Shown here piece after piece: positions 33,851-42,485 of a DNA stretch of 42,485 nucleotides; the first letter of the stretch is position 1; every line of letters begins with the position of its first letter. Under the pieces are notes generated by a model. That model was not told the DNA's origin, searched no databases, and worked only from the letters and a program-made list of their open reading frames with translations. The stretch is from Funneliformis mosseae. Taxonomy: Eukaryota; Glomeromycota; Glomeromycetes; Glomerales; Glomeraceae. The translations under genes were made by a program, and so were the position numbers. The stretch lies in the NCBI GenBank assembly GCA_910592005.1, contig CAJVPP010000173.1, positions 1 through 42,485 of the forward strand. The letters run 5' to 3'.

Positions 33851-34647
33851 TCGATATATTATTAGAGGCTAGCTCCGAATAGTAATTTCAATATATGCGT
33901 TAAGATATATCATATCATATCCAGCGGTTATTAACGAAGACTTATTAAACTTGTATAAAATGATATTTGATAACGAGTCCTTACATATTTACTAATAATT
34001 TATAGCGATTAATGAATATGTGCAATGTATTAAGAATTTTAGCTACTTAGCGATTTTATCAAGTTATACTAAAGAAATATCATGATTCCAAATTTATACG
34101 AATTCTAGTATAGTCCTTCGCCACGATCGGGATTAATAAAATCAAACTTTTTTTTTTTTTTTTGTTAAGATCAAAAAAGATTATTCGAAAAAATTTTTTT
34201 TTTTATTTTTATGACCAAAAGCAGTTTCTTCATTAGGTGGAGAATTAATAATAGATATTAGTTACTGTTAAAAAAGTTACGGGTATTTTTTTCAAAAGTA
34301 ACCACTTTGATATCAACATGTATAAATAAGAAATTTGTATCATTAGCTTGGGGTCAATACCCAAACCAACAAAGTGGTTCTAAGATGAAAACCGGTGATT
34401 ATGAAGGGAGCTCTCCCAAAAGTATCAATGTTTTAATGATGTAAAATGGTTTTTCAATTAATTATTGTGATATGAAAGAAATGATCCGAAACTATATATA
34501 CTATAAACAACAAATATTTTTACAAGATAAACTATAAAAAAAAAAGTTTGGTTATGCCTCATAGTTTAATAAATCTTTAAACGAATGAAAGATTATCGAC
34601 ATGAAAATTTATACACAAAAAAAAAACCCCCAATAAAATGAATATTA
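33851..34647. other. Intergenic region
   Basis: AT-rich with T-runs near 34150 and 34195. Nothing coding seen. Confidence 0.45.
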
Positions 34648-36528
34648 CTAAATTAAGCTTTGTTTCGCCCTTAAACTTAATTCCTCTTGATCAAAAATTT
34701 CATCGTACTTTTCCTCAGCCCATTCTTGTCGCTTCCTAAGAAATTCCTTAGATGCATCCGATAAAGATGTCATATCTTCTTCGGCTACCTTCCAAGAAAA
34801 GTACCAAAGTAATTCTGCCAATCCTAAAAATATTAGGGCTCCCCATACTGCAAATTCACCATATTGAGAGTAGTAAGTCTCGATTTTTTCTTCCGAAAAA
34901 GGCATTTCCCAAGCGAATATATTCACTTGTTCATTCGACGAAATTTCAAAGTGTCGAACACGACCATAAGGATCTATATAAATCGAGAACATTAAAAAAA
35001 TTCAATTTAATAAACTTTTTAATTTAAGAAACAAAAATTGTTAAAATGTCATCGTTATATATAAAAAAACGCAGTTATTACCGATGAGCCCCGAGGCTCC
35101 TCCACCATCACATCTCAATATCCAATAACCGTTTTCGATAGCCCGTACCGACGACATTTGTAAATGTTGTAATCCAACCTGCGCGGACCAAGTTTGTGCC
35201 GGGGACAAAACAAAATCCGCAGCCGCTGCTTGTCCAAGTAATTCCGGAAAATCCATATCTAAACAAATGGCTCCGCTCACGTCCAATTTATGCAATTCTT
35301 TTTTGCTTTTGGTTTCAATTTCTGCATTTACTACTTTTAACTTACCCGGACCACTTTCAATAGAATAAGATTCTACCCATGGAACGGGATGAGTCTTTTG
35401 ATATTCAAATAATGTTATATTGTTTGGCCCGATAAATCTTAACATGTTTTTTTTTTTGTGACCGTTTTCTCCAGTTGGAATCGTGTATGTCAAACCCAAA
35501 TAAAATTTATGTGCCGTTGTAATTCTATAAGCTTTTTCCAACAAATCATCAAGTTCATCATCGTTTCTTAATGCTAATGCAGACTCACTCCACAATACAA
35601 TCTTTGCTTGAAGACCAGTCGAGATGGTCGCAGTTTTTTTTAACATTTCTTGAGCACTCGTGTTGTGAGTGGGAAGAATACAACCAACTCTCTCATAAGG
35701 TATGCGATTAACATTACTCTCCATGTGTTTTAATCTTTCTCCACCTATAAATAAGCAAAATAGAACTGCTAGAATGATCAAAATACGCAAATAATAATTC
35801 ACGGTTAAATCATCCTTATACACCTTGAGATTATTTGATGGTTGAGGTTGTTCAATTTCAGAGATCAAAGGTGTCTCCTCATCTATTATTACGGTACGTG
35901 TTGCTCTATTAATCCTGTGATTCAAGATGAAAAAGTCCGAAATTATTTGCGTCCACAATGCTAATAAGAAATTGATGGCGCCAAGTCCGCCAATTGATGT
36001 TAACTGCATGATAGAATCACCTGCGAGTCCTGAACTATATATTGTGTAGGACCAGTCCCCCCAGGAACCCAACGGGGAATATCTTCGAAATAATGACCAA
36101 ATTGCCGTCCAAATGATTGGAAATATAATTCTCGAATTCAGATTATGTGTGAAATTTTCAAATCTTTCATTAACCTTTACCATGATGAATTTAGTAAGGA
36201 TCATAGGCGCTAACGTTATGATTGAGATCGATGCCCCCACGATTATTAGAATTGAAAAATCATCAAAGTAACTCTCCATTGGAGAGGTTGATGGCTCATT
36301 GTGAGCCAAAGCTGCTCCTAAAATAAGTGCTGTTAATAAAGGGATGTTTATTAATGTTGGGCTTTTACGAACTAATATATAAATTATCGGTAAATTTAAA
36401 AAGGGTAATAGTCGATTGGAGTTTGGACCAGTTCCAAGCCATGTTAGGATGAAAACCAGCGCGTGGGCTGGAAACATGAACATTAACCTCTTAAAGGTTT
36501 GCTTAATCGTTGGAATGAATGGATGCAT
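34648..36528 (-). CDS. Apolipoprotein N-acyltransferase-like membrane hydrolase, 590 aa, two exons
   Basis: Exon 1 is 35082-36528 and exon 2 is 34648-34973; the intron (GTAATA...TATATAG) joins 'GGGASGLI' to 'DPYGRVRHF' in frame. The N-terminal half has several hydrophobic segments (about residues 14-32, 42-72, 92-116, 132-146, 180-202 and 245-262). The second half is a carbon-nitrogen hydrolase (nitrilase-superfamily) domain. The catalytic Glu-Lys-Cys triad is visible as Glu315 ('VLWSESAL'), Lys378 ('YQKTHPVPW') and Cys422 ('GAICLDMDFPE'). The order membrane domain then hydrolase is that of bacterial Lnt, which N-acylates lipoproteins; the fungal substrate is unknown. Exon 2 adds about 108 residues with one more membrane segment ('VWGALIFLGLAELLWYFSW') and a charged cytosol-like tail. 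It lies 482 bases from the stop of the next gene on the same strand. Confidence 0.85.
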
Positions 36529-37010
36529 GTTGTATTAAAAATAAATTTTTTATAAAAAAAAAAAAAAAAATTGTAAAATGAGGGAATCTTTTTTATATTT
36601 TTATATTTATAATAAATCCGGAAAAACTAACAAATTTGACGTAAAACGATCATCAATTTATTTATTGTAAAAACATCTAAAAAATTTAATGAAGATCTGC
36701 GATATTCTTTGATAACGCAGTAGTATGCATATTTGTTTATGTATGATTATAGCGAACAAAAACGTTTGTACTCAAAAATTTCATGTGAAATGGATAAGAA
36801 AGAAAAATTGTGGGAATTCTTTTATGGGAAAGATCCGTCATTGATTATTCTAAAAAAAATTTGATCTTTACTGCGGATAACACAGGATCAAATCATGCAA
36901 TCGTTTATATATATATACTTGTATATTACAAAAAAAAACAAAAATACCATAAAAATTACACTAAATGATTTTGATCAATAATAATACATTGTGATAAAAT
37001 TTTAAATTGA
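36529..37010. other. Intergenic between the Lnt-like and deacetylase genes
   Basis: Presumed promoter of the Lnt-like gene and 3' end of the deacetylase gene. A T-rich run and TTTATAAAAAAT word on the minus strand lies just upstream of 36528. No reading frame seen. Confidence 0.4.
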
Positions 37011-38255
37011 CTAATGAGTAGTCATAACAGACTTTCTACGTCCCTCCAAAAGACCAAACTTATGAATTAAACTTAGGATACTCTCGGCAATAATTTCTGC
37101 GTTTTTCTTTTGATAACCTCCACTTAATAACATGACAATAGGAACTCCATGATCTAGAGCCATTTGAAATACAAGTTCATCTCTTTTCAGTATAGCTTCA
37201 GCTGATAGATCCATTGCCCCAAGAGGGTCTCCACTTAAACAATCTGTTCCTGCATTATATATAATGAAATGAGGATGAAATTTATGAAATGATTGAAAGA
37301 TATTTGATTGAATAAGAGGAAGATATTTATCATCCTGCTTTAATTCTGGTGAAGTCAATGGAATCGGCGTCGTGATTGAAGAGAAAGCGTCATTATCTTG
37401 TGGGTATATGTGAACATTAAATGCATCTACTATGTGAACTTTACTATTATGGGCTAAATCGCGTTCATATCCATTTCCCTACAACAACAGGAAAAAAAAA
37501 AAAAAAAAAGTAAGCGAAGGAATCAACTTCCTTTAAGAAATGAATGAATGAATGAATAATACGTTATACCTGATGAGCATCTAGATCCACGATCATCACG
37601 CGCGAAACTTGATCCGGATATTTTGATAATATTTTCTCGACCACCAAGGTAATATCTGCGTAAACACAAAAACCACCACCGCCATCATAATGTGCATGAT
37701 GAAATCCTCCCCCTAAAGAAGAACATACTGTTAATTAGTAAATCTTAAGATCGAGAAAGAAATCCTAATAATATTTCATACCCAAATTAATTCCCCAACC
37801 ATATTCTAATGCCAATTCGGCGGCAAGAACACTCCCACCAGTTTGCAACAACATCGGTTCCAATACTTTTTTCTTCACTAAAACTTGAGGCAAAACGGCC
37901 AAAAAAGGGACTTCCAAAATTTTTTGTATTTGAACATTACTATTTAATGATTCAAGATATTGTGACGAATGTAAATTAGCTATATCAACTGAAGTAGGAG
38001 GAGACGGCTCGTAAAATGAATTGACGTTAAGTAAGCCGGATGTTAATAAAATTCGATGAATCCTTTTAAATTTTTGAGTATCAAATGGGTGAATCTATAT
38101 TTCAATTGTAAAATATCTATATTTTAAGAATTATATTAATCATTTCAAGGTTTTTTTTTTATTTTTTATTTTTTTTTTTTACTGACCTTTTCAAAATTCC
38201 AGAATACGATATTATAACCTGGGTGGTAAACTATAGGTACTTTTGAGGCCGTCAT
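37011..38255 (-). CDS. Class IV histone deacetylase (HDAC11-like), 330 aa, four exons
   Basis: Exons 38187-38255, 37782-38094, 37570-37712 and 37011-37478 splice in frame to 331 codons. The protein aligns by eye with human HDAC11 along its whole length (347 aa): 'PIVYHPGYNI', 'LQTGGSVLAAELALE', 'INLGGGFHHAHYDGGGGF', 'VDLDAHQGNG', 'VVYNAGTD'-type ('IIYNAGTDCLSGDPLG') and 'KRDELVF...SGGYQK'. Active-site residues are present: His132-His133, zinc ligands Asp172, His174 and Asp254, and Tyr297. Class IV enzymes remove acyl groups (HDAC11 prefers long-chain fatty acyl) from lysines; histone targets are assumed rather than shown. Each intron is short with GT-AG ends. The start is the first ATG and places 'TASKVPIVY' as in the family. 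Confidence 0.92.
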
Positions 38256-38855
38256 ATCTTTGATATGCTAGAATTTTATACGTTCTTCTGTAGAAATTAG
38301 TAAATATATATATATATATTTTTTTTTCAAGAACTCAACTCTCTCTCGCTAATTGAAAAGTTGTTCTTTTATAATTATAAACAAAGGATTTAGAAATTCA
38401 AACGAGTTTATTTATTATCTTCTTTTGGGGGAGTAAGAATTTAATAACCTTTTTTTAAATAGCACATGAAAATCATGAAAATCCTATTATATTACTTATT
38501 AGGATTTCAAATATAAAGGATCATTTCATAATTTGTGGAGGTCGAGAAGATAATGTTCACTAATTAAAAATCTTATAATGGAGACGATCCATTAAAAAAA
38601 ACGACAACAAAAGTAGAGGATGAACAATTTGCAATCTGTGGATCTGATTTTCAAATAAAAATGTCAGAACTTGGAAGGGTCCTGATCCTTCTTTTTTGAG
38701 TATATATACAATAATTTTTTGACTTGCCAAATAAAGTTTAGCATTTCTTATAAAGCCGTGACCTGTCATAATTTCATTGGATGTTTAATTAAACTCGACC
38801 TTATAAAAAAAAAACGGGATTATTTAATAATTCTCACATTCCAAATAAAATAAAA
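38256..38855. promoter_or_regulatory. Divergent promoter region between the deacetylase and SVP26 genes
   Basis: Six hundred bases between the two divergent ATGs. A TATAAAA word at 38802-38808 lies 48 bases before the SVP26 ATG, and an inverted CCAAT (ATTGG) sits about 25 bases further upstream at 38776-38780. A (TA)n run near 38310 is close to the deacetylase start. An open frame inside (38560-38769, -) has no support and is ignored. Confidence 0.4.
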
Positions 38856-39863
38856 ATGACTTTATTACACGTATTATCATATGGAGCAGCCCTACTCGCG
38901 TTTTTATTTTTAACCTTGAGCTTAGGTACTAAATTTTTTTGTTTGCAAATTTCGAACAAGTTTTATGACGCGTAATAAATGTGGCACTAATTAAATAAAA
39001 TTCTTTTCCAAAGCATGTGGACTATATTATTTAGGTAATTATAATTGTCAAAAATTGTGTTGTTGATTCATTTTATAACGTCATTTGATTATTTAGCCGA
39101 GCTCGTCGAAGAATATACCGTTTTAACAAAAAAGATTATAAAAAACGTAACTTTGGTAAGTAAATAATAATTTCATTTGAGATTAGGCTGATACTAATAA
39201 TCTTTTGTAAACAAAAAAAAAAATTAGGTGGTTGTGGCAATTCATTTTCTTCTACTGTTATTCGATAGGCTTCCATTTTGGCGCACCATTTTTTCCATAA
39301 TGTGTCATGGCGTATATACATTGAACCTAAAAACCTTCCCGTTTATTAGTTTGACAAGTTTGCCTTTTATCGCGAGTTGTGGTATAAAAATTTTCTTTTG
39401 CTTGTTTTTTTTTTTTGTGTTATATATATTAATTACATTGTCTATAAATGATTATTTCTCGTCTTTTTTTTTTTCAGTATTGGTGTTGGTCGACCATTTT
39501 ATTTGGTTTCAGTATTTTACGTCTGTCTACTTTGTTTTCGTGGACATTGCTGCGTTCTTTGGAATTTGCGTTTGGTTAATTCCATTTTCTTATTTCATTT
39601 CCTTAAGTGCTAATGACAATGCTCTTCCATCTTTCGGTTCGTTATTTGTATATTACTTCTCTTCAATTATTTGTAATATCTATTAACTCTTTTTTTTTTT
39701 TTTTTCAGATACGAAATCTTATAATATCGATTTGATTCCAGCACGAAACAAATCCGGACTTCTCAAGAATTTGCTTAATTTCATATTACAGAAAAAGGAA
39801 GAAATAATTCCTTTGACATCTGCTTCGCAATCATCGAATCTTTCAACAAGAAAAAATTTATGA
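38856..39863 (+). CDS. SVP26: Svp26/TEX261-family ER-Golgi membrane protein, 205 aa, six exons
   Basis: Exons 38856-38925, 39014-39034, 39097-39155, 39228-39381, 39478-39636 and 39709-39863 join in frame to 206 codons. Hallmarks of the family: 'LSYGAALLAFLFLTLSLACG' then 'LYYLAELVEEYT', 'LLLLFDRLPFW', 'LKTFPFISLTS', 'DHFIWFQYF' and 'AAFFGICVWLIPFSYFISLS'. The yeast protein (228 aa) is a cargo adaptor that packs type II Golgi membrane proteins, such as mannosyltransferases, into COPII vesicles. Four membrane segments are visible. Exon 2 is a 21-nt microexon (AG|CATGTGG...TTTAG|GT). Two donors are weak (GTATAA, GTTCGT). The last exon makes a polar cytosolic tail. The gene converges with a small gene 115 bases downstream. 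Confidence 0.9.
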
Positions 39864-39977
39864 TTTTGTACTTTAATGTATTAATTTCTGAACGCGTACA
39901 AATTATCGTGATTAATTAATATCTTTATAGAATACGTCAATGTTAAAAATTAAGATTGACTTTATTTATTTTAAAAA

Positions 39978-40264
39978 TTATTGGGAAGTGTTGATTGTTT
40001 GACTTGATGAGGCACTATCACTAGTTTGTTGAGAATCTACAGGGATTTTGTTCTCTAACCAGTCACTAACAAAATGACCAGTTAAAGCTAATGTTATTCC
40101 GCCTTATAATTTCATACACAAGTAATCGTGTAAAAAATATTTGAATCAATATTAAAGAAAATTTCTGTTTAATAAATTACCGAGACTTAATTCGTCATAC
40201 CTAAACCAAGATAAACGCGTGTTTTAGGTGGTAAAGATCTGTAGGAAGCCCAAAATGACTTCAT
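39978..40264 (-). CDS. Small membrane protein, 62 aa, two exons
   Basis: Exon 1 (40201-40264) starts with ATG and encodes 'MKSFWASYRSLPPKTRVYLG'; exon 2 (39978-40102) continues 'GGITLALTGHFVSDWLENKI' and ends in a Ser/Thr/Gln-rich tail. The intron GTATGA...TTATAAG is 98 nt and keeps the frame, for 63 codons in total. The N-terminus is basic and followed by one hydrophobic segment (about residues 17-32), a layout seen in small mitochondrial inner-membrane or ER proteins. I do not know the family. Support comes from clean splice sites, non-AT-skewed codons and a sensible start. Too short in each exon to be found by simple frame searches. Confidence 0.65.
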
Positions 40265-40840
40265 GTTTATTTCTTTTTGAGTAATTTTATTTTTTTTTAA
40301 TAACTTGTATCAAGTTTATGGCTTACTTATAAATAAGGTTTTGATAAAAAAAAAAGTCTTTTTAGCCGGTGAGGAAAAAAAAAAAAAAAAAGATCTTTAA
40401 CCAATAATAGCAATAAATACAGGGGAGTGGCACGTGAAGAAATTTAAAATTATATCGTTGTACAATAAATTTTACAATTTGGTTGATATTAAGCTTTATT
40501 TCCAAAACGGTTTATAATAGCAATTTAGAAAATTAAAAAAATTTATAAATTTGATTTTAGACAAATTATAGTGAAGTTAACATTATCATTAATGTTTTCG
40601 TTAATGTTATAGTCACAGACTTCTTCATAATTTCGCCTATTATTCGAATCCAAAAGCTCTAGAACATGTGATTCTTTAATATCGCATTTTAGTTGTCCTT
40701 GTGTATTGCGTACATATAAAGAGATCATAGTTGCGAACTAAAACATAGGTTACAAGGGCCTAATGAATATATTTGACCGTAGTTCTTCGTCATTAAAATA
40801 AAAATAAATACAAATTTAAAATTTAAAAAAATAGAATATT
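40265..40840. other. Intergenic with a doubtful 61-codon frame
   Basis: Upstream region of the 62-aa gene; TATTTATAAG on the minus strand near 40330 could be a TATA box. A minus-strand frame at 40543-40728 begins 'MISLYVRNTQGQLKCDIKES' and stays open for 61 codons. It has less AT-skewed codons at its start, but no domain or partner exon. Confidence 0.35.
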
Positions 40841-41115
40841 AAGTTGAAAAATAAAAAAATAAAAACAGTTTAAAAAATTAGAACAGAAAGAAGTTGAAAA
40901 AATAAAAAAATAAAAATATGAAATGCAAAAAATTAGAATAAAGGTTGAAAAAATAAAAAAATAAAGTAAAGTTCAAAAAATTAAAACAAAGATTAAATAA
41001 AAAAAAATAAAAGTGCAAAATTTAAAAAATTTGTAAATAAAAGTTAAAAAAATAAAAACAAATGAAATGGAGTTTCAAAAAAATTAAAATGAAGATTAAA
41101 AAAATAAAAATGGAA
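40841..41115. repeat. Degenerate minisatellite, unit about 50 bp, about five to six copies
   Basis: Successive units begin (A)GTTGAAAAAATAAAAAAATA or ATTAAAAAAATAAAAA and carry a second word such as GTT(T/C)AAAAAATTAGAAC. Unit starts can be placed near 40841, 40892, 40944, 40990, 41040 and 41092. At 41115 the strand bias inverts: T-rich DNA follows, with words complementary to the repeat (TTCTATTTTAATTTTTAAAA). Confidence 0.6.
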
Positions 41116-42410
41116 TTTTATTTTATTTTTTTTTTTATTTACAACTTCTATTTTAATTTTTAAAATTCCACTTTATTTTTTTTCTTTTTTTTTTAGTTTA
41201 ATATTTAATTGATATTATTAATGTATATAAAATATCAATTAATTAAATATTTTTATTAAATAAATTAAAATAAATTAAATTTTTAGTATTTTATATCTGA
41301 TTAACATATAACTCAAATTAAGCTAAATTGAATCAAATGTAAAATTTATATATAAAATAAATCAATCAGAGTTAAAAATATGATTGAAAAAATTTCTAAA
41401 AGTAAAAATAATATTCTTTATATTAGTGATTATGAAGTAATTATCAGTTAAAATTGTATATTAATAATTCAAATGATTTGTTAAACACAAATAAATATTT
41501 TGCATTACAATTGTTAATCTAAATTTAATCATCTCAGTTACAAGTTTTAAAATATTTATATTATAATTTTTAATTCTAATAATAAATAATCTGATATGTA
41601 TTTTTTTGTAGTTAAAAAATGAAGAATTCAAACAATAAAGTTAATCTTGAATATTATAACTAACAAACTAATTTATATCATAAATATTTATCAAATTATA
41701 ATAATTTTAATTATTTTAAAAATATATATATTAAAGAAGAAGCAGAAGAAATTTATTTTAGCCAGTATTAAAAGATAAATGGAAAATAATTTTTGTAATA
41801 ATAATACATGTAAATATAAATATTTAAACTTTTTTTTTTTAATAAAGATATTAATAATAATAGTATTCTTTTTAAATATCATAATATTTTATTTTAATCA
41901 CATTTAGTATAACTTTATAATCAACTTAAACTAAATGATATAATAGACTTTTATTTAATAAAGAAATATATATATTTAAATATTAATGATTAAGATTTGT
42001 ATTTCAAATAACCTTTTTTTTTATAAAAAATAAAAAATTTAAGTAGTTTTAAATTTATTGCTTTTAGTTTTAAGATTTTAAATCATAAAACTTAGTAAAA
42101 AACTTTTATTAACAATGTCAAAAAATTTTAAGAACTTATATTTAAAATAATATAATCAGGTGAAAATATATTAATTATTAAAAGGGTAATCATTAATTTA
42201 GGATACTTAAAAGACAAGTTCTGAATAATTATGAATAGAATATATTATAAGGTATATTGAACAATTAATAGGTAAAAATTAAAATAATAAATTAATATTA
42301 AAGCATTTATATCAGATTCTGCAAGAGAATTTATTACTGCTAAGTAAATTAAATAAGAAAATATAGCTAATAATATAATAGCCAGTATTGACCTTTTAGA
42401 CTAATAGACT
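41116..42410. other. AT-rich region, no gene seen
   Basis: Dense stops in all frames. A diverged ATAATCAGGTGA motif occurs at about 42152-42163. No domain recognised. Confidence 0.55.
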
Positions 42411-42460
42411 AGCCGATTATGCCTAAATAATATAATTATATTATTTAGGCATAATCGGCT
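42411..42460. repeat. Perfect 50-bp palindrome
   Basis: Two 25-base arms, starting AGCCGATTATGCC and meeting without spacer at 42435/42436 (centre ATAATTAT), are exact reverse complements. Bases outside (T at 42410, T at 42461) no longer pair. The GC-containing outer part differs from the local AT background. Confidence 0.9.
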
Positions 42461-42485
42461 TAGATTAGGTTATTTAGTAATAAAA

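Noticed and set aside
34752..35027. 91-codon plus-strand frame opposite the Lnt-like second exon
   Set aside because: Antisense shadow of a supported coding exon; no domain.
39136..39321. Minus-strand frame opposite SVP26 exons 3-4
   Set aside because: Overlaps exons whose spliced product matches the Svp26/TEX261 family.
41691..41882. 63-codon minus-strand frame
   Set aside because: Nearly all Ile, Phe, Lys and Tyr codons from A/T runs; no sign of selection as protein.
1..42485. tRNA, rRNA or CRISPR array
   Set aside because: No A-box/B-box pair, rRNA core or regularly spaced direct repeats with unique spacers was seen on either strand.

Overview
The window looks like nuclear DNA of an arbuscular-mycorrhizal fungus, most probably Rhizophagus or a close relative. 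The grounds are extreme A+T content, many short GT-AG introns with T/A-rich interiors, an F-box/leucine-rich-repeat gene, decayed LINE and hAT transposons, and housekeeping genes of clearly fungal type. The species is an inference.

Layout. Positions 1-4.1 kb, 7.5-17 kb and 40.8-42.5 kb are very AT-rich compartments. They hold ruined genes and transposons: a leucine-rich-repeat remnant, an approximately 5.7-kb LINE with recognisable zinc knuckle, endonuclease and reverse transcriptase, two miniature inverted-repeat elements, low-complexity A-rich tracts, a minisatellite and a perfect 50-bp palindrome. An intact F-box-type gene (about 4.4-6.0 kb) sits between two of these blocks. From 17 to 26 kb lies a mixed zone. 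It has a C2-domain fragment, a broken MACPF-like gene upstream of it on the same strand, one intact gene of unknown function (21.2-21.8 kb), a possible fossil of a small secreted peptide, and a decayed hAT transposase.

From 26.4 to 40.3 kb is a conventional gene-rich segment whose exon structures could be worked out base by base. It holds a SAM-dependent methyltransferase with an N-myristoylation signal (+, one apparent 1-nt deletion), the ribosome-biogenesis factor Utp4/Cirhin (-, first half intact and second half broken), an apolipoprotein N-acyltransferase-like membrane hydrolase (-, 590 aa), a class IV (HDAC11-like) histone deacetylase (-, 330 aa), the ER-Golgi cargo receptor Svp26/TEX261 (+, 205 aa, six exons including a 21-nt microexon) and a 62-aa two-exon membrane protein (-). 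These genes are not an operon or a pathway; they are neighbouring housekeeping genes.

The strongest general signal is that the decayed elements are ruined mainly by C-to-T / G-to-A type changes (Gln and Trp codons turned into stops), while single-base indels damage the two otherwise well-preserved housekeeping genes. Nothing here is convincingly a wholly new system. The best leads are the MACPF-then-C2 arrangement, the half-dead Utp4, the fungal Lnt-like enzyme with a C-terminal extension, the myristoylated methyltransferase, and the RIP-like decay.
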